Below, in pieces: positions 41,017 to 48,674 of a DNA stretch of 64,000 nt. The notes beneath the pieces were generated by a model. The model was given only the letters and a program-made list of their open reading frames with translations. It was not told the DNA's origin and made no database searches. Position 1 is the first letter of the stretch. Every line of letters starts with the position of its first letter. The DNA is taken from assembly GCA_040216765.1 (NCBI GenBank), contig JAVJON010000019.1:186001-250000 (forward strand). Reading direction: 5' to 3'. The position numbers and the translations under genes are program-made. This DNA comes from Marinibaculum sp040216765. GTDB taxonomy: Bacteria > Pseudomonadota > Alphaproteobacteria > Ferrovibrionales > Ferrovibrionaceae.

Positions 41017-41961
41017 ATGGCCGACAGCCTGCCGATGGCCGAGCGCCCTGCGCGCACTCGCGCCGCGACCGACGGGGCCATGCCGGACGCCGCAATGCGG
41101 AATTCCGGGGGCCTGCCGGCCTGGTTCCGCCGGCTGCCGGAAGGCTGGCTGCTGCAGCAGCTGTTCCGCCTGATGCTGGCCGGCACCCTGCTGGCCGTGG
41201 CGCTGGACGCGACCGGCCTGCTGCCGGGCCGGGCCGGCGGTGCGGCCCTGCCCGGCCGGACGGCGGCGGGCGATCCGCCCGCCCTGCGGCCCACGCCGCT
41301 GGAACGGCCCGGCGCCGGCGATCACCTGCGGCCCTATGCGCCGGACATGCGCCCGGCCGCGCCCGACGGCCGCCCGGCGCAGCCCCGGCTGCCGGACGGC
41401 ACGCCGGTGCCGCCGCCGCGGTCGCGGATGACGTTCAGCCTGCGCCAGAGCGTCGACGGCGTGCCCTTCATCCTGGGCAGCGGGACGATCGACATCGGCC
41501 TTGCCGAGGAACTGCGCCGCTTCGACCGCGAGAACGGCCTGAGCGCCCGCTATTTCGTGATCGTCTCCAATGGCGGGGTGACCCAGGAGGCGGAGGCGAT
41601 CGGCCGCTACCTGCGCGACCGCCAGATGAAGGTCATCGTGCCGCAGGACGGCTGGTGCCTGTCGGCCTGTCCGCTGATCCTGGCGGGCGGCGTCGCGCGC
41701 GTGGTCTATCCCGACGCCTGGGTCGGCGTGCACCAGGCCTATCTGGCCAGCGACATCCGCGGGTCGACCGCTTCCGCCTTCGCCGCCGGCATCGACAGCG
41801 TGGCCCGCAGCATGCGCTACCTGGAGGAGATGGGGGTCGACCCGCTGCTCTGGCGCCTGGCGAGCGAAACCCCGCCGCAGGAGATCTACCTGCTGACCCA
41901 GGCGGAGCTGACGGAGTTCCGGCTGGCGACCATCGTCAGCGACAATATCCGCATGCAGTAG
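41017..41961 (+). CDS. membrane-anchored ClpP/crotonase-fold protein (COG3904-like)
   Basis: 314 residues. One N-terminal membrane helix (LFRLMLAGTLLAVALDATGLL, about 50-70), a Pro-rich linker of about 65 residues, then a ClpP-like domain: VIVSNGGVTQEAEAIGRYLRDRQMKVIVPQDGWCLSACPLILAGGVARVVYPDAWVGVHQAY (shown for orientation in parts: NGGVTQEAEAIGRYLR, GWCLSACPLILAGG, GVHQAY). Serine and histidine of a possible dyad are in CLSACPL and VGVHQAY. Similar periplasmic proteins have no proven substrate. Probably cotranscribed with the coiled-coil membrane protein. Confidence 0.65.
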   Translation: MADSLPMAERPARTRAATDGAMPDAAMRNSGGLPAWFRRLPEGWLLQQLFRLMLAGTLLAVALDATGLLPGRAGGAALPGRTAAGDPPALRPTPLERPGAGDHLRPYAPDMRPAAPDGRPAQPRLPDGTPVPPPRSRMTFSLRQSVDGVPFILGSGTIDIGLAEELRRFDRENGLSARYFVIVSNGGVTQEAEAIGRYLRDRQMKVIVPQDGWCLSACPLILAGGVARVVYPDAWVGVHQAYLASDIRGSTASAFAAGIDSVARSMRYLEEMGVDPLLWRLASETPPQEIYLLTQAELTEFRLATIVSDNIRMQ

Positions 41962-41976
41962 CGCGGACCCCTCCGC

Positions 41977-42327
41977 CTAGCGCAGCAGCCGCCGGGCATT
42001 GGCCTTCGCGGCCCGGCGCAACGGCGCCAAGGCGGCGGCATGGGCCTGCATCGGCGAGGCGGCCAGCTGCCAGGCGAGGATCTGCCAGGATCGCGCGAAG
42101 GCCAGCGGCTTCTCGGAGAACATGCGCCGGACCTCCGGGTCGCGATGGCCCTCCGGCGAGATCATCGCCGCGGCCAGCAGCGGCATTCGCAGGGAGACCA
42201 CCTGCGCGGCGGCCAGCCAGGTCGAGGTCGCGGCCTCGCCCAGATGCATCCAGGCGCGCCAGGCATCGGCAGGGGTGGTATTTGCGACGGCCAGGCGGGC
42301 GAGGGAGCGGCGTGCGGCCCGGGTCAT
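41977..42327 (-). CDS. small phasin-like protein
   Basis: 116 residues, all helical and amphipathic with no signal: ADAWRAWMHLGEAATSTWLAAAQVVSLRMPLLAAAM and ALAPLRRAAKANARRLLR give the look of a phasin, the polyhydroxyalkanoate granule coat. The inference is strengthened by a CTGC-N3-GCAG site upstream, like that described for the PHA regulator PhaR. The stop lies 16 bases from the convergent ClpP-fold gene. Family assignment is tentative. Confidence 0.45.
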   Translation of the reverse strand: MTRAARRSLARLAVANTTPADAWRAWMHLGEAATSTWLAAAQVVSLRMPLLAAAMISPEGHRDPEVRRMFSEKPLAFARSWQILAWQLAASPMQAHAAALAPLRRAAKANARRLLR

Positions 42328-42470
42328 GCGGTCACCTTGCTGGTTCGGGTGCCCGGTATCGGGCAGCCCTGTTGCGGGGAATCGGCGCTGCGGGATCGGG
42401 ACTTGCGGGGGTCGGCAACGGCGGGGAACCCGCGCACAGGCAGAAGGTTCCTGCGTCGCACCCGGATGGG

Positions 42471-42481
42471 CTGCATTGCAG
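42471..42481 (-). promoter_or_regulatory. PhaR-like site CTGCATTGCAG
   Basis: A perfect inverted repeat of CTGC-N3-GCAG form, 144 bases upstream of the phasin-like gene. As I recall it, this is the consensus reported for PhaR in Rhodobacter. A related TGCAA lies close by at about 42497. The rest of the 249-base gap between the phasin-like gene and the membrane protein at 42577 shows nothing else clear. Confidence 0.4.
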
Positions 42482-42576
42482 GCCGCGAATCATGATGCAA
42501 TCGTCAGGCGACCGCTTGTGCGCGACGCCCTGCGCAGGTGGCGGTGGCCGGGTCCCCGGCAGGAAAGGCGAACGCG

Positions 42577-43104
42577 ATGGAATACCTGGTCCGCATCGTC
42601 GAGGGCACGCCCTGGTGGGTCTGGCTGCTGTTCGCCTATCTGGTGGTGCGCGGCATCAAGGCGTTGCGCCCCTCGACCGGCCCGGTCTGGCGCTTCGCGA
42701 TCCTCCCGGCGGTTTTCCTGGCCTGGGGCATCGCCTCCCTGGCGAACGATTTCGGCATCACCGCGCTTAGCGCCGGCAGCTACCTGGCGGGGCTCGCGGT
42801 TGGCACCGGCCTGGGCTGGCTCATGCCCGGCGGGCAGGCGATCCGCGCGGACCGGGCGCACGGGCTGGTGCAGGTGCCGGGCGGGCCGACCACCCTGATC
42901 CTGATCCTGGCGATCTTTGCGGTGAAGTACTGCTTCGGCGTGTGGATGGGCATGGAGCCGGAGGTTGCCGCCCAGGGCTGGTTCGTGATGGCGAATTGTG
43001 GCCTGTCAGGGCTGATCGCCGGGATGTTCGCCGGCCGCTTCGCCCGGCTGGTGCGGGCCTATCGCACCCGGCCCGAGGAGGATCTTTCGGCGCAAGCCTC
43101 CTGA
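42577..43104 (+). CDS. multipass membrane protein (DUF6622-like)
   Basis: 175 residues with five predicted helices starting WWVWLLFAYLVVRGIKAL and ending SGLIAGMFAGRFARLVRAY. The pattern matches a family of uncharacterised small membrane proteins (DUF6622/DUF1453-like, from memory). ATG 42577 follows AGGAAAGG; an upstream ATG at 42538 lacks a ribosome site. No operon partner. Function unknown. Confidence 0.65.
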   Translation: MEYLVRIVEGTPWWVWLLFAYLVVRGIKALRPSTGPVWRFAILPAVFLAWGIASLANDFGITALSAGSYLAGLAVGTGLGWLMPGGQAIRADRAHGLVQVPGGPTTLILILAIFAVKYCFGVWMGMEPEVAAQGWFVMANCGLSGLIAGMFAGRFARLVRAYRTRPEEDLSAQAS

Positions 43105-43115
43105 CGACAAGCCAA

Positions 43116-43150
43116 TTGTAGGCGCCGGACGGGAAATTATAATCCGGCGC
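43116..43150 (+). promoter_or_regulatory. overlapping promoter and hairpin upstream of the Trp/Cys-repeat gene
   Basis: TATAAT (43138-43143, perfect) with TTGTAG 16 bases upstream (43116-43121) makes a candidate promoter for the secreted protein, giving a leader of about 160 bases. The same DNA has GCGCCGGA (43122-43129) and TCCGGCGC (43143-43150), a perfect 8-bp hairpin that may be the end of the upstream transcript. The 43105-43309 gap is unusually AT-rich for this genome. Confidence 0.45.
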
Positions 43151-43309
43151 TCTCATTGAAAAATTCAAGGCGCAAAACAATATAAATGGATATTGCGTTC
43201 GCGCTTTTCCAGGTTCGGGATTTCGCCGAATGCTCTGTTCTTCTTTGATTTTTCATGGGCGATTCCACTCCGACTGGCGTCGACTCAGCGACACAGGAGA
43301 GGGTTCCTC

Positions 43310-43900
43310 ATGGCCGCATCTGGCCGCCGCCGTGGCGCTTGCGCGCTTGTCCTGATGGGCCTGTTGGCTGCGCTGGCGCTGCCTGCCGGGCCGGTGGTGG
43401 CGCAGGACACCAGCGCGGCCGAGATCCCCGAAAATGCCCGTGCCAGGGGCTATGGCACCGGTTGGGTCTGCGAAACCGGCTTCCGGGAAGCCAATGGCGC
43501 CTGCGATGCGCTGTTCGTGCCGGAGAATGCCTACCTGACGGATACCGGCTATGGCCGCGGCTGGAACTGTCGCTGGGGTTTCCGTGAGCAGGGGCAGCGA
43601 TGCGAGCAGATCGTGGTGCCAGCGCACGGGTACCTGAATGCCTATGGCGATGGCTGGAAATGCCTCAGGGGCTATCTGGAGGTGACCGGCGCCTGCGAGA
43701 AGGTGCAGGTGCCGGAGAACGGCTTCTACAGCGACAATGCCTATAGCAGCGGCTGGGAATGCGAGCGCGGCTATCGGGCGAGCCGCCAGGAATGCCTCCT
43801 GGTCGAGGTGCCGGAAAACGCGCATCTGGATTTCTCGGGCCATGAGTGGGATTGCGACCCGCCCTATCGCAAGCAGGGCAGTGCCTGCATCCGGCCCTGA
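43310..43900 (+). CDS. secreted protein of five Trp/Cys repeats
   Basis: 196 residues. A signal peptide (GACALVLMGLLAALALPAGPVVAQ, in part) with cleavage after VVA-Q is followed by five tandem units of about 33 residues on the plan VPENAYL-x-GYG-x-GW-x-C-x2-GF/Y-x-C. Examples: GTGWVCETGFREANGACDALFVPENAYL, GRGWNCRWGFREQGQRCEQIVVP (each in part). Each unit has two cysteines, so five disulfides are likely outside the cytosol. I do not know a function; the repeat also occurs in other alphaproteobacterial hypothetical proteins as far as I recall. ATG 43310 follows AGGAGAGGG; the longer frame from 43193 covers the leader. Confidence 0.7.
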   Translation: MAASGRRRGACALVLMGLLAALALPAGPVVAQDTSAAEIPENARARGYGTGWVCETGFREANGACDALFVPENAYLTDTGYGRGWNCRWGFREQGQRCEQIVVPAHGYLNAYGDGWKCLRGYLEVTGACEKVQVPENGFYSDNAYSSGWECERGYRASRQECLLVEVPENAHLDFSGHEWDCDPPYRKQGSACIRP

Positions 43901-43946
43901 ACGTCCGGCCCTGAACGCCCGGCCCTGAACGTCTGGGGGGGGGGGG
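43891..43946 (+). repeat. 14-bp tandem repeat (x3) followed by a 12-G tract
   Basis: CCGGCCCTGAACGY repeats at 43891-43904, 43905-43918 and 43919-43932, then CT and twelve G at 43935-43946. The stop codon of the secreted protein is in the first copy, so copy-number change would not alter that protein. The G tract is 58 bases ahead of the zinc-ribbon gene. Confidence 0.8.
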
Positions 43947-44004
43947 CGAGGTCGTCGGTGGCCGCACCTGCCCGCCGATTGCATGATACCGTAAGGATGG
44001 CGAG

Positions 44005-44199
44005 ATGAAGTCCGCACCGATCGAAACGCCGAAGGGCCGCCCCTCCTGGGATGTTCCCAAGACCCGCACCTGCCTGCGCTGCGAGAGCAGTTTCGAGAGC
44101 GAATGGTCGGGCCAGAGGATCTGTCCTGCCTGCAAGGGCTCGGCGGCCTGGCGCAGCGGCGCGCCGCCGCCGCCGCGCTCGGCGGGCAGCCGCCGCTAG
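44005..44199 (+). CDS. small zinc-ribbon protein
   Basis: 64 residues. Four cysteines in CLRCESSFESEWSGQRICPACK make a classic two-knuckle zinc ribbon, with a Pro/Arg-rich tail. ATG 44005 follows AAGGATGG. Small proteins of this kind are common in alphaproteobacteria and of unknown role. It is convergent with the ligase gene and the two stop codons overlap. Confidence 0.65.
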   Translation: MKSAPIETPKGRPSWDVPKTRTCLRCESSFESEWSGQRICPACKGSAAWRSGAPPPPRSAGSRR

Positions 44200-46061
44200 C
44201 CGCTCACCAGGACGATGTCCGAAGCTCCTGCGTAGAGCCGCTGCACCGCCTCGGCGCGATGGGCCAGCACGGCACGCTGGTTGATATAGCCCTTGTCGGT
44301 GATCTCGTTCGCATCGATCGAGGGCGCGCTGTCCAGCACCAGCGCCCGGGCGATGCGGCGGGAGGCCCCGCCTGCGGCGGCATTCATCGCCGCCAGCCGC
44401 TCGGTCAGGAAGACGCGCAGTGCGGGATGGGCGATCGTTTCGGCATCGCTGAGCCCGGCGGCGTCCGCGCCGATCGCCTGGCGGCAGCCGGCGGGACTGG
44501 CGAACACCAGCAGGCCGATCTCGTCGCGGTCATGGCCGGTGACGACGGCGTCCTGGATGACCGGCTCGCAGGCGGCGATGGCGGCGATGCGCAGCGGGCC
44601 GACATTCACCCAGGTGCCGCTGGTCAGCTTGAAATCCTCCGCCACCCGGCCGTCGAACAGCACGCCCTTCTCCGGATGGGCCTCGTCCGCCAGCTGGCCG
44701 GCATCGCCGATCCGGTAGAAGCCTTCCTCGTCGAACGCCGCCTTCGTCAGGTCGGGCCGCTTCCAGTAGCCGGGCGTGACGTTGGGCCCGCGCACCCGCA
44801 TCTCCAGCTTCTCGCCGTTCGGCACGAACTTCAGTTCGTTGCCGGGTGTCGGAAGGCCGATATTGCCGGCCCGGTCGATCCGGTAATGGACCGCGGTGAC
44901 CAGGGGGGCCGTCTCGGTGCTGCCCCAGGCAGAGACCATCGGCACCAGCGCGCCGCGCGCCTTCATGCTCTGCGCCTCCAGCCGTTGCCACAGGTTCTGC
45001 GGCAGCGCGGCGGCGGCATAGAAGATCATGTCCAGGTCGCGGAAAAAGCTTTCCCGCAGCGCGTCATCGGCCTCCATCGCGTCCAACAGGACGGCATAGC
45101 CGCGCGGCACGTTGTAGCTGATGGTCGGCGAGACGGACTTCAGGTTGGCGATGCTGCGCTCGAACAGCCCCGGCGCAGGCTTGCCATTGTCCACGTACAG
45201 GGTGCCGCCATTGCTCAGCACCAGGTTGAAGGTGTAGTTGCCGCCGAAGGTATGGTGCCAGGGCAGCCAGTCCACCAGCACCGGCGGGCGCTCCGTCAGG
45301 AACGGCCAGACCTGCGCCGACATCTGCTGGTTGGCGGTCAGCATGCGCTGGGTGTTGATCACGCCCTTGGGCTCGCCGGTGGAGCCGGAGGTGAACAGGA
45401 TCTTCGCCACGGTGTCCGGGCCGGTGCCGAGAAATGCCTGGTCGACCCGCGCGTCGGGCCGCGCGGCGGCCAGCTCCGCAAAGTCATGGGCGCCGGGCAC
45501 GGCATCCACGGCGCTGCCCAGATAGACCGCGCCGCAATCGCCCCGGATCGCCTCCAGCGCCTTGGCGAAAGCCGCGCCATCCGCCGCATAGACCAGTTCC
45601 GGCTTCAGCAGGGCGGCGATGCGCCTGAGCTTGCCATGATCGCCCGACATCAGCGAATAGGCGGGCGAGACCGGCGCCGCCGGGGCGCCCACCTGCATTG
45701 CCGCGAGCTGCAGCAGGCCGTTGTCGACGGCATTGTCGGACAGCAGCATGACCGGCTTCTCGGGGCCGGCCCCGCGGTCCACCAGACCGGCGGCGATCCG
45801 CTGGACCAGGTCCAGCGCCGCGGCATAGCCCAGCTTGCGCCAGGTGCCGCCCGGCCCGCTGCGGTCGGCCAGGAAGACGCGGTCCGGCGCATGTTCCGCC
45901 CAATGGGCCAGCCAGTCGCCCACCCGCCGGGCATGCGGCCCCAGCGGCACGGGAGAGCGCAGGACAAAGCTGCCATCGTCACGCTGCGCGCGCTCCGTGC
46001 GCGGTTTCGCGAAGTTCAGGCCGCGGGTTTCGCCCGCCGGCCCCTGCGCTGCTTGCGCCAT
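44196..46061 (-). CDS. feruloyl-CoA synthase-like aryl-CoA ligase
   Basis: 621 residues, ANL superfamily, of the long feruloyl-CoA synthase group. P-loop ILFTSGSTGEPKGVINTQRM, the aryl-site block WHHTFGGNYTFNLVLSNGG, SAWGSTETAP, YRIGDAGQLADEAHPEKGVLFDGR and the C-terminal lysine in ITDKGYINQRA are present, so it should make an aryl-CoA. In a box locus the ligase is normally a benzoate-CoA ligase; this one has the feruloyl-type length, so its acid may be benzoate, a phenylpropanoid or an analogue. ATG 46061 follows GGAGGA. Leads into the hydrolase-flavodoxin set on the minus strand as its last gene. Confidence 0.8.
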   Translation of the reverse strand: MAQAAQGPAGETRGLNFAKPRTERAQRDDGSFVLRSPVPLGPHARRVGDWLAHWAEHAPDRVFLADRSGPGGTWRKLGYAAALDLVQRIAAGLVDRGAGPEKPVMLLSDNAVDNGLLQLAAMQVGAPAAPVSPAYSLMSGDHGKLRRIAALLKPELVYAADGAAFAKALEAIRGDCGAVYLGSAVDAVPGAHDFAELAAARPDARVDQAFLGTGPDTVAKILFTSGSTGEPKGVINTQRMLTANQQMSAQVWPFLTERPPVLVDWLPWHHTFGGNYTFNLVLSNGGTLYVDNGKPAPGLFERSIANLKSVSPTISYNVPRGYAVLLDAMEADDALRESFFRDLDMIFYAAAALPQNLWQRLEAQSMKARGALVPMVSAWGSTETAPLVTAVHYRIDRAGNIGLPTPGNELKFVPNGEKLEMRVRGPNVTPGYWKRPDLTKAAFDEEGFYRIGDAGQLADEAHPEKGVLFDGRVAEDFKLTSGTWVNVGPLRIAAIAACEPVIQDAVVTGHDRDEIGLLVFASPAGCRQAIGADAAGLSDAETIAHPALRVFLTERLAAMNAAAGGASRRIARALVLDSAPSIDANEITDKGYINQRAVLAHRAEAVQRLYAGASDIVLVSG

Positions 46062-46090
46062 TCCGTCCTCCCTGCCGTGCCGGCCGGCGA

Positions 46091-46882
46091 TCAGCCCACC
46101 ACCCGGCGAATGAATGCCGTCATCGCCTGCTCCACGGCGGCCCGCTGGTCGCGATGGGGCGCATGGCCGCAGGCATCCAGCATCACTGTCTGCACCGGGC
46201 CGCCGGCCTCCACCTCGATGGATTGCAGCTGCGCCGCGGTGCCATAGGCGTCGTCGCGGCCCTGGATCTGCAAGATCGGGCAGCGGATCATCTTCAGCAC
46301 GCCCTCGATGTTCCAGGCCCGGAAATCGGGATTGAGCCAGATGTCGTTCCAGCCCCGGAAGGCGCCCTCGACATCCTGGTGCCAGCGCTCCAGGGCGCTT
46401 TTCAGGCTGCCGGCCTCATAGGCCGCCTTCGCGTCCCTGATGCCGGCGAGCGACAGGTCCTCGACAAAGACATGCGGCGCCTCCAGCACCAGCGCCAGCG
46501 GGTTGCGCTCGGGCATCGCGGCATGGATCAGGGCGATCGAGGCGCCGTCGCTATGGCCGACCAGGATCGGCCGCTCGATGTCCAGCGCGGCCAGCAGCGC
46601 GGGCAGCACCTCCTGCCCCTCGACATGCATATAGGCGACCGGTCGCGGCAGCGGCGCCGGCCCGGAGCCGCCATAGCCGTAGCGGGAATAGACGATGGCC
46701 GGCAGGCCGGTCGCCGCCGCCACCGCATCGGGAAAGTCCTTCCAATGGGCCGCCGCGCCCAGCCCCTCGTGCAGGAAGACCAGAACGGGCAGGTCGCCGC
46801 GGCGCGCGCCGATCGCCCGCAACTCCACCGGGCCCCATTCCAGGCGCGCGGTCTGCCAGCCGGCGTCGTCCGTCCGGGTCAT
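46091..46882 (-). CDS. alpha/beta hydrolase
   Basis: 263 residues. The nucleophile elbow GHSDGAS, oxyanion region FLHEGLGAAAHW, acid in IQGRDDAYG and late histidine in DACGHAPHRDQ complete a catalytic triad. Hydrolases of this kind often accompany box genes, where one acts on a CoA thioester or side product; the exact step is not set. ATG 46882 lies 38 bases after the flavodoxin stop and 29 bases ahead of the ligase, so the three are probably cotranscribed. Confidence 0.8.
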   Translation of the reverse strand: MTRTDDAGWQTARLEWGPVELRAIGARRGDLPVLVFLHEGLGAAAHWKDFPDAVAAATGLPAIVYSRYGYGGSGPAPLPRPVAYMHVEGQEVLPALLAALDIERPILVGHSDGASIALIHAAMPERNPLALVLEAPHVFVEDLSLAGIRDAKAAYEAGSLKSALERWHQDVEGAFRGWNDIWLNPDFRAWNIEGVLKMIRCPILQIQGRDDAYGTAAQLQSIEVEAGGPVQTVMLDACGHAPHRDQRAAVEQAMTAFIRRVVG

Positions 46883-46920
46883 CCTGGCCGGCCCGCCTGC
46901 CCGTTCGCGCCGGCTGCCGC

Positions 46921-47394
46921 TCAGGCGGCCTTGGCGACGGCGTCGCCCGCGGCCTGGCGCCAGTCCTCCAGCCAGGTCAGGGCCTCTTCCTCCGGCATGG
47001 TGCCGTCGGCGGCGTCGTGGATGAACCGCTCGCCGATACGGTCGGCACCCAGTTCCTGCAGCAGGTCGTCGAACCGCTTGCCGCCGAAGTTGAAGGTCTG
47101 CTGGTAGGTGGAATCGCCCAGGCCGATCACGCCATAGCGGATCGCCGACAGGTCGGGGCGCTGCGCCTTGAGGGCCTCGAAGAAGTCCTGCGCATTGTCC
47201 GGCACGTCGCCCTGGCCATAGGTGGAGGTGCAGATCAGGTAGATCGGCGCCGCATCGTCGAACGCCGTGGCATCCAGCTTGTCCATCATGGCGATCTCGA
47301 CCTCGTGGTCCTCCGCCCGCAGGCTGTCGGCGACTTCCTCGGCCACCAGTTCCGCGGTGCCGGTCATCGTGCCGACATAGATCCGAATGCGCAT
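46921..47394 (-). CDS. short flavodoxin (MioC-like)
   Basis: 157 residues. The FMN phosphate loop is GTMTGTAELVAEEV, and STYGQGDVPDNAQDFFEAL and VIGLGDSTYQQTFNFGGKRFD bind the isoalloxazine, typical of the short MioC/CPR-type flavodoxin domain. It is a one- or two-electron carrier. ATG 47394 follows GAGGAGAG; an upstream ATG at 47418 is less likely. It is the first gene of the minus-strand box unit and could carry electrons between the FNR-like protein at 51832 and BoxB. Confidence 0.83.
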   Translation of the reverse strand: MRIRIYVGTMTGTAELVAEEVADSLRAEDHEVEIAMMDKLDATAFDDAAPIYLICTSTYGQGDVPDNAQDFFEALKAQRPDLSAIRYGVIGLGDSTYQQTFNFGGKRFDDLLQELGADRIGERFIHDAADGTMPEEEALTWLEDWRQAAGDAVAKAA

Positions 47395-47431
47395 GAGCCG
47401 GCGCTCTCCTCTGTCCATGGGTTTCCGCGAC

Positions 47432-47470
47432 TATAATGCATGCGCTGGTCAAAGCAAGAAATATAGTGCA
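47432..47470. promoter_or_regulatory. divergent boxR / flavodoxin control region with TGCA half-sites
   Basis: TGCA occurs at 47437-47440 (within ATGCATGC) and 47467-47470, 30 bases apart. A perfect TATAAT lies at 47432-47437 on the plus strand, and on the minus strand TTGCTT, 16 bases, TATAGT is a candidate promoter for the flavodoxin. TGCA is the recognition core described for BzdR/BoxR regulators. The region is AT-rich against the background. Confidence 0.5.
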
Positions 47471-47510
47471 TATTGAATCGGGCCTGCCGCAATCGCGAGG
47501 GAAACCCGCC

Positions 47511-48611
47511 GTGACCGAGAGTTCCGCAAAACCGCCCCGTCATGCAAGCGCGACAGCCCCGGCATCGGGCGAGGCGCCGGGCGTGCCGCCGGCTGCATCC
47601 CCCGCAGGGACCGCCACCGGCGCCCCGGAAGAGGCGGGGGAATTCGCCTATCTGGCCGTCCTGGGACAGCGGGTGCGCTCGACCCGGGCGGCGCGGGGCA
47701 TGACCCGGCGCATGCTGGCGCGCGATTCCGACGTCTCCGAACGCTACCTGGCGAAGCTGGAGGGGGGCGAGGGCAATCTGTCCATCACCCTGTTGCGGCG
47801 GGTCTCGGCGGCGATGGACCTGCCGCTGGCGGAGCTGGTGGACGAGCGCAAGCCGCCGAAGGCGGAGCTGCGGGCCCTGCAGGACCTGCTGGCGCGCCTG
47901 CCGGACACGGACCTGGCCGAGGTCCGGCGCCTGCTGCAGGACCGGTTCGGGCCGGCGGATGGCGGCGACAGGGGCCGGCGCGTCGCGCTGATCGGCCTGC
48001 GCGGCGCGGGCAAGACGACCCTCGGCCGGCTGCTCGCCCATATGCTGGACATCCCGTTCCTGGAGATGCGCCCGGCGATCGAGCAGGCGGCGGGCCTGAC
48101 CGTCGACGAGATCTTCAACCTGGGCGGCCAGTCGATGTATCGCCGGCTGGAGCGCGAGGCGCTGGGCGAACTGGTGGACCGCCATCCGGCGGCGGTGATC
48201 GCCACCGGCGGCTCCCTGGTCACCGAGCCGGCGACCTTCGAGCTGTTGCGGGCAAGGTGCATGACGGTCTGGGTGCAGGCCGCGCCGGAGGAGCATATGC
48301 AGCGGGTGCTGGCGCAGGGCGATATCCGCCCGATGGCCGGCAACCGCGCCGCCATGCAGGACCTGCGGCAGATCCTCGCCGCCCGCGGTTCCCTCTACGC
48401 CCTTGCCGACGCGGTGCTGGACACCAGCGGGCAGACGATCGGCGAGAGCCTGGCCGACCTGCAGCGGATCGCCGACCGTGCGGGACTGGCTCGGGTCGCG
48501 GCAGGGGAAGGCGAAGCAGGGCAGGGCAGGGCCGCGCGCCCGGCGCCCGCGAAGCCTGGATCCGCCGCTTCCGGGCGGCGCGCCGGTGGCGATGGCATGG
48601 CCGTCCTATGA
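47511..48611 (+). CDS. boxR: BoxR/BzdR-type regulator: XRE HTH fused to shikimate kinase-like domain
   Basis: 366 residues from GTG 47511 (after GAGGG); ATG 47436 would place the start within the operator. An Ala/Pro-rich N-terminal tail precedes an XRE HTH (VLGQRVRSTRAARGMTRRMLARDSDVSERYLAKLEGG, in part) and a shikimate kinase-like domain with Walker A LIGLRGAGKTTLGRLLA. This fusion is the hallmark of regulators that sense benzoyl-CoA, using the kinase-like fold as effector domain. It should repress the box promoters at TGCA sites until benzoyl-CoA appears. The C-terminus has a Gly/Ala-rich tail. Confidence 0.92.
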   Translation: MTESSAKPPRHASATAPASGEAPGVPPAASPAGTATGAPEEAGEFAYLAVLGQRVRSTRAARGMTRRMLARDSDVSERYLAKLEGGEGNLSITLLRRVSAAMDLPLAELVDERKPPKAELRALQDLLARLPDTDLAEVRRLLQDRFGPADGGDRGRRVALIGLRGAGKTTLGRLLAHMLDIPFLEMRPAIEQAAGLTVDEIFNLGGQSMYRRLEREALGELVDRHPAAVIATGGSLVTEPATFELLRARCMTVWVQAAPEEHMQRVLAQGDIRPMAGNRAAMQDLRQILAARGSLYALADAVLDTSGQTIGESLADLQRIADRAGLARVAAGEGEAGQGRAARPAPAKPGSAASGRRAGGDGMAVL

Positions 48612-48614
48612 ACC

Positions 48615-48652
48615 ATATTGCAATATCGAAGAATTTCATGCACAATAATGCA
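48615..48652 (+). promoter_or_regulatory. candidate BoxR operator upstream of boxC
   Basis: TGCA half-sites start at 48619, 48639 and 48649, spaced 20 and 10 bases. The first is the centre of a perfect palindrome ATATTGCAATAT (48615-48626); the last two form TGCA-N6-TGCA. All are on one helical face, just upstream of the boxC ribosome site. AT-rich. Confidence 0.65.
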
Positions 48653-48674
48653 TGTTGAAGAGGAGGAGACAGTG

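Noticed and set aside
43935..43946. poly-G phase variation switching the secreted protein on and off
   Set aside because: The tract lies after the stop codon and ahead of the next start, so frame cannot change; only expression could.
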